Source: Clostridium saudiense
GTDB taxonomy: Bacteria; Bacillota; Clostridia; Clostridiales; Clostridiaceae
Assembly: GCF_000577815.1 (NCBI RefSeq)
Contig: NZ_CBYM010000022.1
Span: 1-57,101, forward strand
Reading direction: 5' to 3'
DNA: 57,101 nt
A program made the translations under genes and the position numbers. Under the pieces are notes generated by a model, which was not told where the DNA came from, did not search any database, and saw only the letters and a program-made list of their open reading frames with translations. Shown here in pieces: positions 7,782-16,783 of this stretch; position 1 is the first letter of the stretch; each line of letters starts with the position of its first letter.

Positions 7782-8429
7782 ATGAATAAATTATTTATAT
7801 TAGTTGGTCCATCAGCAGCAGGAAAGACTCTAATTTCCAACTTTTTAGTACATAAAGATGTTAATTTTTTGCAAAATCTAATTAATGTAGTTAATGATTT
7901 AGATAAATCATCAATGTTAGAAAATTTAAATATAGCAATTAACACCTTGGAAAAGTCTCCTTTTAATAAAATCATTACATCTACTTCAAGACCTCCAAGA
8001 GAAAAAGAAATACATGGTGTTGACTATTATTTTTATAATAAAGATGAATTTGAAAAAAAAATTAGTAATGATGACTTTTTAGAATATGTTGAAAACTTCG
8101 GAAACTACTATGGAACTTGCTTAGAATCTATAAATAATTCATTGAATATAGGAAATTCAATTATTGTTTTAGATGATAAAGGTGCTATAAAAATGAAAGA
8201 ACTTTTAAAATCCCAAGCAATTACTATTTACCTAGATATCCCTGTGGATGTTATGGAAAAGAGAATGAATTTTAGAAATGATGATCCTGCATCAATGCTA
8301 ACAAGAACTACTAACTTACATATCATGTCTTACAAAAACAAAGCAGATTTTATTATTAATGTTAATAAAAGAATTGATTTTGTTTTATTAGATATAATTG
8401 AAATTATAAAAAATACTATTGCCAGATAA
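7782..8429 (+). CDS. Guanylate-kinase-like protein with an insertion
   Basis: 215 residues. P-loop GPSAAGKT (9-16) and the guanylate kinase substrate motif TSRPPREKEIHGVDYYF (68-84) are present, followed by EYVENFGNYYGTC. That matches the region where GMP kinase binds GMP, so phosphorylation of GMP or a related nucleotide is likely. About 50 residues separate P-loop and substrate motif against roughly 20-25 in ordinary Gmk, so there is an insertion of perhaps 30-40 residues (about 25-60). The start at 7782 is chosen over an upstream ATG at 7737 because AAAAGGTG lies just before it. Monocistronic, with its own promoter and terminator. It may be a paralogue with a specialised role; a canonical gmk is expected elsewhere. 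Confidence 0.7.
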   Translation: MNKLFILVGPSAAGKTLISNFLVHKDVNFLQNLINVVNDLDKSSMLENLNIAINTLEKSPFNKIITSTSRPPREKEIHGVDYYFYNKDEFEKKISNDDFLEYVENFGNYYGTCLESINNSLNIGNSIIVLDDKGAIKMKELLKSQAITIYLDIPVDVMEKRMNFRNDDPASMLTRTTNLHIMSYKNKADFIINVNKRIDFVLLDIIEIIKNTIAR

Positions 8430-8454
8430 ATTTATGTCTGGCAATAGTATTTTT
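8412..8454. terminator. Bidirectional terminator between the kinase-like gene and recA
   Basis: Perfect stem AATACTATTGCCAGA (8412-8426 region)/TCTGGCAATAGTATT (8437-8451) with T-rich flanks on both strands. It overlaps the last codons of the kinase-like gene and lies 30 bases after the recA stop. Confidence 0.9.
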
Positions 8455-8480
8455 ACTTATACTCTATTTTAATTTAAACT

Positions 8481-9509
8481 CTATTTTTCATCCTTATAAA
8501 TTTGTTCATTACATAGCGGTAAGTCATGCTTTGCTCTAATTTTATTTTCAATTTCAAGAGCTATTTCAGGGTTTTCTTTTAAATATATTTTTGCATTTTC
8601 TCTTCCCTGACCTAATCTTATGTCATTATAAGCAAACCATGCACCACTCTTTTGAACTATCTCTTCATTCACTCCAACATCTACTAAATTACCTTCCTTA
8701 GATATCCCTTCATTATACATAATATCAAATTCAGCCTGTTTAAAGGGTGATGCAACTTTATTTTTTATAACTTTTACCCTAGCCCTATTTCCTAAAAAAG
8801 TATCTCCATTCTTTATTGTATCAATCTTTCTTATATCTAGCCTTACAGATGCATAAAACTTAAGTGCTCTTCCACCTGCTGTTGTCTCTGGATTACCAAA
8901 CATAATACCTATCTTTTCTCTCAATTGATTTATAAATATCACAATACAATTTGATTTATTAATAGCCGCTGTTAATTTTCTCAATGCTTGAGACATTAAT
9001 CTAGCTTGCAATCCTATATGTGAATCTCCCATTTCTCCTTCTATCTCAGCTCTTGGTACTAATGCTGCTACAGAATCAACTATTAATACGTCTATAGCAT
9101 TAGATCTTACAAGAGCTTCTACTATTTCTAAAGCTTGTTCTCCAGTATCTGGTTGACTGACTATTAATTCATCTGTATTAACTCCTAATTTTTTAGCATA
9201 TGTTGGATCTAATGCATGCTCTGCATCAACAAAAGCTGCTGCTCCTCCTAATTTTTGTGCTTCAGCTATTATACTTAATGATATAGTTGTCTTACCTGAC
9301 GATTCTGGTCCATATATTTCTATTATTCTTCCCTTTGGAACTCCCCCTATTCCTAATGCTATATCTAAAGCTAATGAACCTGTAGGTATAGACTCTATAT
9401 CTAGTGTTTTATTTGAACCCAATTTAACTATAGAACCTTTTCCGTATTGTTTTTCAATTTGATTCATAACTGTTTCTATAGCTGCCATTTTCTTCTTATC
9501 AATATCCAT
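8481..9509 (-). CDS. recA: Recombinase RecA
   Basis: 342 residues; binds single-stranded DNA, drives homologous strand exchange and activates LexA self-cleavage. Walker [10 protein letters not shown] (67-75), Walker [12 protein letters not shown], the QLREKIG L2-region motif and the C-terminal helical domain are all present; length is typical. The start at ATG 9509 follows GGAGAG; an upstream in-frame GTG at 9536 has no binding site and would overlap it. No GAAC-N4-GTTC type LexA box was seen upstream. Instead a long hairpin lies between the probable -10 box and the gene. Confidence 0.98.
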   Translation of the reverse strand: MDIDKKKMAAIETVMNQIEKQYGKGSIVKLGSNKTLDIESIPTGSLALDIALGIGGVPKGRIIEIYGPESSGKTTISLSIIAEAQKLGGAAAFVDAEHALDPTYAKKLGVNTDELIVSQPDTGEQALEIVEALVRSNAIDVLIVDSVAALVPRAEIEGEMGDSHIGLQARLMSQALRKLTAAINKSNCIVIFINQLREKIGIMFGNPETTAGGRALKFYASVRLDIRKIDTIKNGDTFLGNRARVKVIKNKVASPFKQAEFDIMYNEGISKEGNLVDVGVNEEIVQKSGAWFAYNDIRLGQGRENAKIYLKENPEIALEIENKIRAKHDLPLCNEQIYKDEK

Positions 9510-9570
9510 TTTTTCTCTCCATTCTCTTTTATCCACTTTTTATTAATACTACTTTTACCTTTTATAAAAT

Positions 9571-9638
9571 AAAAAATGCATTGTATCGACGGCAAGTGGT
9601 ATAACCATCGGTACAACGCATTTACTCTTTTAAGTATA
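9571..9638 (-). promoter_or_regulatory. recA 5' hairpin with U-run and probable -10 box
   Basis: A TATACT -10-like box (rc of 9633-9638) lies immediately before a long hairpin. Arms pair 9574-9592 with 9605-9623 with few mismatches (AAATGC/GCATTT, TTGTA/TACAA, CGA/TCG, GG/CC), and a U-run follows on the minus strand (9571-9576). This has the form of an intrinsic terminator at the very 5' end of the recA transcript, about 60 bases before its start codon. The alternative is a plain terminator of the upstream unit, though the nearest upstream gene ends about 190 bases away. Confidence 0.5.
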
Positions 9639-9817
9639 ACATAATTTTATTTTCTAATGTAATACTACAAGTTAAAAAACTTTTAAATTATATGCTTAAA
9701 CTTCTTCTTATAAACTATTTAAATTTTCAATATTTTTTATTTTTAGTGTAAATATAAAATAAACTATAATAATTTATACAATATTGTTTAATACATGAAT
9801 AATATTGATTTTCTAAT

Positions 9818-10144
9818 TTATTTTACATGATTCTCGGCCTTTATTTCCCAATGAATTACAAAAGCTAATATTGCTCTTAATAGTATTATAGCTGCTAAAA
9901 TATACATTTCATCTAAGGATCTTACTATTACTGTTTTTAATATTTCTGCACCCATTTTAAATTCTAAAGCTAAAGTTAGTGCTTCCGCAAATTGAATTTT
10001 TATTGGATAGTTTGTCCCCTTTATTAAATTACAAAAATACTTCCAAAACGCTTTAATAGCACCTATAAAAATTATAATTACCCCCATAGCTTCAAGTAAA
10101 TGAATAATTTCAGGGATTACTATTTCTAAAAAGTTACTTAACAT
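9818..10144 (-). CDS. DUF1622 family membrane protein
   Basis: 108 residues. Three hydrophobic segments are visible: about 5-35 (EIVIPEIIHLLEAMGVIIIF), a weaker one in the middle, and 75-100 (MYILAAIILLRAILAFVIHW). The LALEFKMGAEILKT stretch between them is characteristic of the DUF1622 family of small integral membrane proteins of unknown function. ATG 10144 follows ATAGGAGG; an upstream extension to 10207 lacks a binding site. It may be cotranscribed with the phosphatase gene upstream (gap about 100 bases). Confidence 0.75.
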   Translation of the reverse strand: MLSNFLEIVIPEIIHLLEAMGVIIIFIGAIKAFWKYFCNLIKGTNYPIKIQFAEALTLALEFKMGAEILKTVIVRSLDEMYILAAIILLRAILAFVIHWEIKAENHVK

Positions 10145-10247
10145 AATTATTCCTCCTATGTTTTCATTTGCAGGAATAATTATACATGATACACTTCTTA
10201 TCTTCAATTTAATAGATATATGAATAATACTTATTTTTAATATAACT

Positions 10248-11162
10248 TTATTTCTTATTTATAATTTCTTCATAAATTATACCTTCTCTAAGTCCTAATG
10301 CACTTATTATAAACTTCTCTGAATTAAAATATCTAAGTATTACTAAAATAGCCCCAAGCGGTGCTGCAAATATTTCTGCTCTCTTCTTAGATAAACCCTT
10401 AAAATTATTTCTTTCATTTATAGATAACTTTAAAAAATCACTATATATTTTAGATACTTCTTCTCTTGTCATACTATAATCGTGAAGTGATTCCTTAGGA
10501 TAATTTTTATCCCCCTTAGCTACCCTCCCTATATGCTTAGCAATACCACCAATTCCAATTACATTCAATTTATTATTTTTTGTTAACCAAGATATTTCAT
10601 CAAGCTTATTATTAATAAATTTTTCTAGTTCAATATTTTCATCATCAGATTCAATATTATTAAACATCTTAGTAAGCGGAATACATCCTAATGGTAAACT
10701 TATGGTTTCTTTAAATTCTCCTTTTTCCATAAGAGTAATCTCCATACTTGAACCACCTAAATCCAATAAAACAGCATCTTTTTCCTTCATTGAATTTTTA
10801 ACTGCCAAATATCCATATCTAGCTTCTTCTTTTCCTGATAATATATTTACATTTAACCCCAATTCTGATTCAATTCTATTACATATATAACTTCTATTAA
10901 CAGCTTTTCTAACTGCTTCTGTTGCAACAACATAAATTTCTACAACTTCATACCTTTGACATATTTCTTTAAATCTTTTTAATACATTAATGGCTATCTC
11001 TATTCCATCATCAATTAAATAATTATTTTTTGTTAAATAGCTACCTAATCTAATAGTCTCTTTTGCTTCATCAATTACTTCAAAATTTGAATGTTCATTT
11101 ATATGATAAATTATTAGTCTCACAGAATTAGATCCAATATCTATTATTGCCCCTCTATTCAT
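10248..11162 (-). CDS. Ppx/GppA family phosphatase (exopolyphosphatase-like), short form
   Basis: 304 residues, an ASKHA-fold Ppx/GppA domain without the C-terminal HD domain of the long form. The phosphate-1 motif DIGSNSVRL (8-16) and phosphate-2 motif LDLGGSSMEI are intact, with conserved TEAVRKA and SGKEEARYG between them. Family members hydrolyse the terminal phosphate of inorganic polyphosphate or of pppGpp; short forms can prefer short polyphosphates. Start follows GAGAGGTAAGTAAA. A hairpin with a U-rich tail (11251-11281) lies in its upstream region. Confidence 0.85.
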   Translation of the reverse strand: MNRGAIIDIGSNSVRLIIYHINEHSNFEVIDEAKETIRLGSYLTKNNYLIDDGIEIAINVLKRFKEICQRYEVVEIYVVATEAVRKAVNRSYICNRIESELGLNVNILSGKEEARYGYLAVKNSMKEKDAVLLDLGGSSMEITLMEKGEFKETISLPLGCIPLTKMFNNIESDDENIELEKFINNKLDEISWLTKNNKLNVIGIGGIAKHIGRVAKGDKNYPKESLHDYSMTREEVSKIYSDFLKLSINERNNFKGLSKKRAEIFAAPLGAILVILRYFNSEKFIISALGLREGIIYEEIINKK

Positions 11163-11250
11163 TTTACTTACCTCTCAATTAACTATTAAATAATTTTTTA
11201 TACTATATTATTTCTTATATTTTACAATATAGAACACTTTAAATAAAACA

Positions 11251-11281
11251 AAATGTCCTCAATTATTAATTAAAGACATTT
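11251..11281 (-). other. Hairpin upstream of the Ppx/GppA gene
   Basis: AAATGTC (11251-11257)/GACATTT (11275-11281). The minus-strand 3' side is TTTTGTTTTATTT, so it looks like a terminator, but no minus-strand gene lies upstream. It may be in the phosphatase leader or be incidental. Confidence 0.35.
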
Positions 11282-11458
11282 ATATTTTGTTTATTATTTT
11301 AATTAGCCTCTATTATACCTTTAACATAATTATTTATTTTCTAAAAAACAATAAATTATTTTATAAAAATTGTAAGATATTGATTATATTTATTGATTTA
11401 TGTTAATAATAAATATATAATATTAACTAATAATTATTATCTTCAAGGAGGCTATATT

Positions 11459-11641
11459 ATGGATATTAAAGAAACTATTTTAGATGTTATGAGAGAAGCT
11501 GGAAAACCTGTTAGTGCTGGAGAAGTTGAAAAACTATCAGGACTTGATCGTAAAGATATAGATAAAGCATTTAAGGAATTAAAAAAAGAAGAAGCTATCG
11601 TTTCACCAGTTCGTTGCAAATGGGAACCTGCAGCTAAATAA
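11459..11641 (+). CDS. Small winged-helix-like protein, 60 residues
   Basis: 60 residues: TILDVMREAGKPVSAGEVEKLSGLDRKDIDKAFKELK has the helix-turn-helix pattern of a small winged helix, ending in IVSPVRCKWEPA. It has no other domain, so it is probably a DNA-binding or nucleoprotein-associated factor; similar tiny proteins are common in clostridia, with no defined role known to me. The start is set by CAAGGAGG eight bases upstream; an earlier in-frame ATG (11393) has no binding site. Monocistronic, followed at once by a strong terminator. Confidence 0.7.
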   Translation: MDIKETILDVMREAGKPVSAGEVEKLSGLDRKDIDKAFKELKKEEAIVSPVRCKWEPAAK

Positions 11642-11650
11642 AAGTATTCT

Positions 11651-11680
11651 AAAAAACCCCTCTGTTCTAAAAACAGGGGG
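11651..11680. terminator. Bidirectional terminator
   Basis: GC-rich stem CCCCTCTGTT/AACAGGGGGG-type (11657-11680) with A's on the left (a U-run for minus-strand transcripts). It closes the 60-residue gene and probably also the regulator gene ending at 11831. Confidence 0.8.
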
Positions 11681-11830
11681 ATTACAATTATCTTTTATAA
11701 AAATATTATTAATATCTTTTATCATCACATTTTCACCATATATTTAAATAAATTTAAATATATTTTCAATAAGATTAATAACTTATCTCTCTATTTCTTT
11801 TACTTCACAATATATTGAAATATCTTTAAC

Positions 11831-12487
11831 TTACAAAACACTATTTATGTATAATTTCTCCTTATTATGTTCATAACTTATTATCTTTCCTTCATAAATT
11901 TTATTAATAATTAAAACATCTTTGATTTCATTTACATAAATAAGTAAATACTCTCCATTATAACAATACAAATATAATCCTTCATTTCGTATAACATAAC
12001 AAATGGGAAATACTTCTATTTTTCTATCATTAATATAAACTTCTATATAAAATTTATTATCCAAAGCATTATCAATCATTTTACATACTTCATTTTTTAT
12101 ATCAAATTCATCTTTATAATCTAATATATATCGTTTCTTATATTTACTTAAAATTTGAGAATATCTATCATTATCTATTATTCTAAACCTATCACTCAAA
12201 TAGGATTTTCTTAAATTTTTACTAATACTTTCAGCGATATACATTGCAAATATTAAATTTTCATAATCCTCATATCTTAGCATTAGTCTTGATATATTAT
12301 AACTCCTATCTATTTCTACGCCTCCATTTTTACCTCTATGAATTATTAATGGAATTCCTACTACTGATAATTTATCTAAATCTCTTTGTATAGTCTTAAT
12401 AGATACATTAAAATATTCCGCTAATTCATTCATTGTAATTTTAGAGCCTTTTCTTAATAAATAAAATATAATATCTAATAATCTCAT
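11831..12487 (-). CDS. HTH regulator of the YafY/WYL type
   Basis: 218 residues. N-terminal winged helix MRLLDIIFYLLRKGSKITMN, then ELAEYFNVSIKTIQRDLDKL (DeoR-like HTH), a middle helical part, and a C-terminal beta-rich region resembling a short WYL domain (YIEVYINDRKIEVFPICYVI, then EGLYLYCYNGEYLLI). WYL regulators sense ligands, often nucleic-acid derived, and are repressors or activators. It stands alone with no obvious target beside it, and the WYL part is shorter than usual. The 338 bases upstream (12488-12825) are AT-rich and hold nothing else I can support apart from the terminator of the next gene. Confidence 0.7.
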   Translation of the reverse strand: MRLLDIIFYLLRKGSKITMNELAEYFNVSIKTIQRDLDKLSVVGIPLIIHRGKNGGVEIDRSYNISRLMLRYEDYENLIFAMYIAESISKNLRKSYLSDRFRIIDNDRYSQILSKYKKRYILDYKDEFDIKNEVCKMIDNALDNKFYIEVYINDRKIEVFPICYVIRNEGLYLYCYNGEYLLIYVNEIKDVLIINKIYEGKIISYEHNKEKLYINSVL

Positions 12488-12787
12488 TAATACTGCCTCA
12501 CATACTTTATTAAGTTTTTTTATTATATATTAGCCTATAAATAAGACTCATATAGTCCATATTATAAGATTTTATAAAAACATATGTATATAACAACCAA
12601 AAATAGTTTCTTTTTATAACTAATTACTATTTATAATTGTTAACTATTTCTACTCAATCTGTGGATTATTATATATCCATATTACATAACTTACTTTTAA
12701 ATAAAAAATTCTAAATATAATTTAACTTACTTTTTTATAGTATTCAATAGTAATTATATAAATACTAATTCATCAGAATATAAAATA

Positions 12788-12818
12788 AAAGCTCAAAAAT
12801 ATTATACTCTTGAGCTTG
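12788..12818 (-). terminator. Intrinsic terminator
   Basis: AAAGCTCAA (12788-12796)/TTGAGCTT (12810-12817), U-rich on the minus-strand 3' side; it overlaps or abuts the stop region of the 193-residue gene. Confidence 0.8.
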
Positions 12819-12825
12819 CTTAATT

Positions 12826-13407
12826 TTAACTTTTACAAATAAATGGTATTTTATTTATTTGAACAATATAAAAAGTTGGTGGCACATCCATATCTGTTCC
12901 CTTAATCCATATTAAATCATTATCTATACAAATAACTTTTCCTCTTGCTGGGTTATTTGAACGATCTATTGCATCAAGAGCAATATCAAAATTCTCTATA
13001 TCATTATTTTGAGTTAAGAATTCTGCTATTTCGCTATTGCAATTAACGTCACTTTCACTTGGCAATCTACTCCAATCATATATCTTAGATAATTGATCCA
13101 TGAATTCATCTAATTTCTCTTCTTTTACTACTAATGCAATGCCAATAATATCTGTTACTGGAATAAATATTTCTCTCATTAGGTTATCAAACCTACTTGG
13201 ATAATCTACTGGAGTAATAATATTAGCAGTGTAACTTACTAGATTATTATTAACTACTAACTTTGGCATTTCATCTACAGCATCTATTCTATTAAATTCA
13301 GTATAAAATCTTAATCCATAGTGTGCTGCACTTGTATCAATTGTTAAATCTAATAAATCTGAATTCAAAATAAACTTTAAAGCTTTAGTAACACTTGATT
13401 TGCTCAT
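12826..13407 (-). CDS. Unrecognised protein, 193 residues
   Basis: I do not recognise this family. It begins MSKSSVTKALKFILNSDLL and seems soluble, mixed alpha/beta. It has no signal peptide, membrane segment or catalytic motif that I can name. Two cysteines stand out (one in VNCNSE, one in the C-terminal FICKS). An acidic middle (EEKLDEFMDQLSKIYDWSRLPSESDVN) is followed by a region that could be a small beta-sheet (GKVICIDNDLIWIKGTDMD). A very strong ribosome binding site (GGGGGGAG) precedes the ATG. Single-gene unit with its own terminator. The neighbours (regulator downstream, Bce transporter upstream) do not suggest a job. Confidence 0.7.
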   Translation of the reverse strand: MSKSSVTKALKFILNSDLLDLTIDTSAAHYGLRFYTEFNRIDAVDEMPKLVVNNNLVSYTANIITPVDYPSRFDNLMREIFIPVTDIIGIALVVKEEKLDEFMDQLSKIYDWSRLPSESDVNCNSEIAEFLTQNNDIENFDIALDAIDRSNNPARGKVICIDNDLIWIKGTDMDVPPTFYIVQINKIPFICKS

Positions 13408-13572
13408 AATATCTCCCCCCCTATTTTTTTATAATATATATTATGTTGCAACCTTGTTTACTGTTACATTCACACAAAAATTATATACAAATAAAAAACT
13501 ATATCATTCTCTATTATTAAATCCATATTCTCTATCTAAACCTTTATCATTAATTAATATACTTTAAATAGT

Positions 13573-13604
13573 AAAAACTCTATAGATATAAAACCTATAG
13601 AGTT
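13573..13604 (-). terminator. Intrinsic terminator after the Bce permease gene
   Basis: Stem AACTCTATAG (13576-13585)/CTATAGAGTT (13595-13604) with a U-run on the minus strand, 20 bases beyond the permease stop. Confidence 0.85.
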
Positions 13605-13623
13605 CTTACTTTACTATAATATT

Positions 13624-15633
13624 TTATTTTGAATTTTTAACTATGCTCTTATAACCTGCATATGTTACATAGAAATATCCTCCATATACTATAACAAGTA
13701 TACCTAAAGTTAGTAATGCTGTTGGGCCTATATTAGGCTTTCCATATAAAGCTATAAACTTATTTACTACTGATATCCCAACAATTGAACTTACTATTGC
13801 AAGTATTAATGGCATTGCAAAATAAATTGCAGTTTGAGTAAATATAGTTTTATTTATCATCTTTTCTGTTGCACCAATTTTCTTTAATGCCTTATATCTA
13901 TCACTACTATCACTAGCTTCTGATAATTGTTGAAGAGCAAGAACTGCTGCACTAGAAATTAAAAATACAACTCCTAAATATAATCCTATATAAAGTATCA
14001 TTGTAGTAAGTCCTTTGCTAGCCTCATAAACTTGGCTTTTTGTAGCCCTTATCATTGGTAAATCATAAATTTCATCATATCTTCTAAAAGAATCAAATAG
14101 ACTATTCATATCCTCTTCTTCAGCAGGATCATTAGGATTCTTATAATTCATATTCATATATGCTGCATTTAAAGTCATATCCTTAAAATCATCTGGTACT
14201 ATAATCGTAAGTACATTATCTGCTAACTCAGAATTATATACAGCTTCATTTAAATATTCTTTATTAGCTACCTTATACTCTTTTCCAGCTATACTAACCT
14301 GTGGACTATTTTTAATAAAGTTTTTTACTGAATCCTTAGCTTCTGTAAAATTAGATGTAACTAATATTTCATTATCATTTATACTTAATGGTTCTTCACC
14401 ATATAAACTTCTTATTTTATTATAATCTGAAATTTTAATAGTATCTATATATTCCCATCTGTGTTTTCCATTATCTAAGCTTTTTTTAAATTCTCCTACT
14501 GCATAATCTTTTAATATCATATTAGCATCTATACCATCTATTATATAACCATTGATAAATATAGGCTCTTTTCCATTAAAATCATAATTTATAGCTTTAA
14601 ATACATCTTCCATACTTTTATACTTATTTTCTTCATCTGTAAATAACTTTACTGAAGCATCAAATGGAACAACTATACCTTTTTCTAAAGCACTTTTAAA
14701 GCTTAAACCAGTTGATAAAAGTACTATAGTTATAAATAACATAAGTGAAATTACTGTCATTGATACAAAGTTTGTATTTACTTTACTACTAATTTGTCTC
14801 GTAACAAAAATATTTAATTTTTTTAGATATATATTTTTACTTCTTTGAATTACCCCTAATAAGAACCCTGCGATTCCATAGAAAAATCCTGCCGTTCCAA
14901 TTATTCCAAATACTATAGAAAGCTTAAATCCTAACTTGTCTGGATTTAGCCCACTTTTAGTTACTAAATAATAAGCTGTTCCTAAAATTATAATACCTGA
15001 AATAAATATAATTGATGAAATTATTGGATTCTTTATTTTAATATCTTCACTTTTTCTTGCTGCAGTTAACATATCAATTAATTTATATTTAGCTATAATC
15101 CTTGTATTAAATATCATTAAAACACCAAATATTAAAGCAAAGTATAATACTGTTTTTAAAATAGCACTACTTGATATTATAAATTTAAATTCTGTCATTC
15201 CAACGTCAAATAACTTAGCTGTAAATAATGATAAACCTTGTGATACAACTAATCCTAATAACAAACCTGCTATAAGTGATAAGACTCCAACTATTAAAGT
15301 TTCACTTAATAATATCTTTGATATTTTTCTTTTACTCATTCCAAGAGTCATATAAATTCCAAGTTCTTTTTTTCTTTTTTTAATTAAAAAATTATTTGCA
15401 TATAGTATCAATCCACCTAAAATAAATGATACAAATACAGAAACATATGATATTAATGTTGTTACAAGTGACATATATTCTGCCTGATTTTTATTCATAT
15501 CTAATAGTGCTTTTTGAGATTCTATTGAATTAAAACTATAAAATATACAAACTGCAAAAGCTATAGTTAAAAAGTATATTGTATAATCTTTAAATCTCTT
15601 TTTTACGTTATTTATTGCTATTTTAGAATACAT
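13624..15633 (-). CDS. Bce-type ABC transporter permease (FtsX-like)
   Basis: 669 residues with the BceB layout: an N-terminal membrane helix (18-36), three more before residue 180, four in the 205-310 region, one large extracellular domain (about 315-535), and the last helices (about 545-660). Such permeases with their ATPase remove peptide antibiotics (bacitracin, lantibiotics, defensins) from lipid-cycle targets and signal flux to a partner histidine kinase. Overlaps the ATPase gene by 11 bases. The matching two-component genes lie just upstream, so this is a self-contained Bce module. The specific drug cannot be read. Confidence 0.9.
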   Translation of the reverse strand: MYSKIAINNVKKRFKDYTIYFLTIAFAVCIFYSFNSIESQKALLDMNKNQAEYMSLVTTLISYVSVFVSFILGGLILYANNFLIKKRKKELGIYMTLGMSKRKISKILLSETLIVGVLSLIAGLLLGLVVSQGLSLFTAKLFDVGMTEFKFIISSSAILKTVLYFALIFGVLMIFNTRIIAKYKLIDMLTAARKSEDIKIKNPIISSIIFISGIIILGTAYYLVTKSGLNPDKLGFKLSIVFGIIGTAGFFYGIAGFLLGVIQRSKNIYLKKLNIFVTRQISSKVNTNFVSMTVISLMLFITIVLLSTGLSFKSALEKGIVVPFDASVKLFTDEENKYKSMEDVFKAINYDFNGKEPIFINGYIIDGIDANMILKDYAVGEFKKSLDNGKHRWEYIDTIKISDYNKIRSLYGEEPLSINDNEILVTSNFTEAKDSVKNFIKNSPQVSIAGKEYKVANKEYLNEAVYNSELADNVLTIIVPDDFKDMTLNAAYMNMNYKNPNDPAEEEDMNSLFDSFRRYDEIYDLPMIRATKSQVYEASKGLTTMILYIGLYLGVVFLISSAAVLALQQLSEASDSSDRYKALKKIGATEKMINKTIFTQTAIYFAMPLILAIVSSIVGISVVNKFIALYGKPNIGPTALLTLGILVIVYGGYFYVTYAGYKSIVKNSK

Positions 15634-16390
15634 TTTCTACATCCCCTCCAAGCAATGTTACTACTTCAATTATTCTATTAAAAAATTCTCTTCTTGTATC
15701 ATTACCTCTTACTAATTCATTAAAAACTTTACCATCCTTAATAAATAAAATTCTATGAGCATAACTTGCAGTAAAAGCATCATGAGTAACCATTAAAATT
15801 GTTGCTTGTAAATCTTTATTTAATTTTTCAAAAGAATCTAAAAGTAATCTTGAAGATTTTGAATCTAATGCACCTGTAGGTTCATCAGCTAAAATTAATG
15901 ATGGACTTGTTACAATAGCTCTTGCAGAAGCAATCCTTTGCTTTTGCCCTCCAGACATTTGATATGGATATTTATTTAAAACTTCTATAATGCCTAAGTT
16001 CTCTGCAACCTTTTTTATTTTATTATCTACCTCACTAGTTTTAACTCCTTGTATTGTTAATGCTAATGCTATATTTTCATAAGCTGTTAATGTATCTAAA
16101 AGATTAAAATCTTGGAATATAAATCCCAGTTCATCTTTTCTAAAGTTTTCTAATTGTTTTGATTTCATTTTAGTAATATCTTTATCATTTATTATAATAT
16201 TACCTGTAGTTACGGTATCTATTGTAGAAATACAATTAAGCAATGTTGTTTTACCACTTCCTGATGGCCCCATTATTCCAACAAATTCACCTTTATCCAC
16301 TCTAAAACTGATATTATCAATGGCTTTTGTTATATTATCTTTATTTCCATAATATTTTTCTATTTTTTCAACTTTTAATATATTTTTCAT
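15623..16390 (-). CDS. Bce-type ABC transporter ATPase
   Basis: 255 residues, MacB/LolD-like ABC ATPase. Walker A GPSGSGKTT, Q-loop FIFQDFNLLDTLT, signature MSGGQKQR, Walker B LILADEPTGALDS and H-loop MVTHD are all intact. Pairs with the FtsX-like permease encoded immediately downstream with an 11-base overlap. Start set by TTGGAGGG. A tandem inverted-repeat operator candidate lies 126-155 bases upstream of the start codon. Confidence 0.92.
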   Translation of the reverse strand: MKNILKVEKIEKYYGNKDNITKAIDNISFRVDKGEFVGIMGPSGSGKTTLLNCISTIDTVTTGNIIINDKDITKMKSKQLENFRKDELGFIFQDFNLLDTLTAYENIALALTIQGVKTSEVDNKIKKVAENLGIIEVLNKYPYQMSGGQKQRIASARAIVTSPSLILADEPTGALDSKSSRLLLDSFEKLNKDLQATILMVTHDAFTASYAHRILFIKDGKVFNELVRGNDTRREFFNRIIEVVTLLGGDVENVF

Positions 16391-16515
16391 CTAATCTTCC
16401 CTCCAATTATTTTATATCTCTTAATTTAACAAACTATCTTCTTACTTTAAGTATTTGTAATCATCGCTGTCTTCATTATTTATTTTATATTAATGTTAGC
16501 AAAGTACATATTGAA

Positions 16516-16545
16516 TTACATTTCAGTAATCTTACAAAATCGTAA
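16516..16545 (-). promoter_or_regulatory. Tandem TTAC-N6-GTAA operator candidate
   Basis: Two copies of TTAC-N6-GTAA occur at 16532-16545 and 16516-16529, two bases apart and 16 bases centre to centre. They lie upstream of the ABC transporter genes and downstream of the kinase gene's terminator. This is the position expected for the binding site of the module's OmpR-type response regulator. The rest of 16391-16783 is AT-rich, with a weak TTGCTA/ATAATG-like promoter. Confidence 0.5.
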
Positions 16546-16680
16546 CTTTAATAATATTAAAACTTTTAATTTATTTAAGTTACATTAATATATTTTCAAT
16601 AAAAAACTCACTTCTCCTACTATAGTTCTACTGCTCTTATGAAATTATCAAAAGGTTTGTCTTTATTACAATAAAAAAAT

Positions 16681-16750
16681 AAAAAAATAAAAAAGTTAAA
16701 CTCTTTTCATTCCTATACCTTTATAGAAATATTTAAAGTTCAACTTTTTT
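16681..16750. terminator. Terminator after the Bce kinase gene
   Basis: Imperfect stem AAAAGTTAAACT (16691-16702)/AGTTCAACTTTT (16737-16748). A long A-rich run at 16674-16694 gives a U-run on the minus strand; T's also follow on the plus strand. Confidence 0.6.
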
Positions 16751-16783
16751 ATTTTACTACTTCCATAGTTATTACATAATAAT

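Noticed and set aside
7715..7975. 86-codon minus-strand frame opposite the guanylate-kinase-like gene
   Set aside because: Antisense shadow of a gene with P-loop and GMP motifs; no ribosome binding site.
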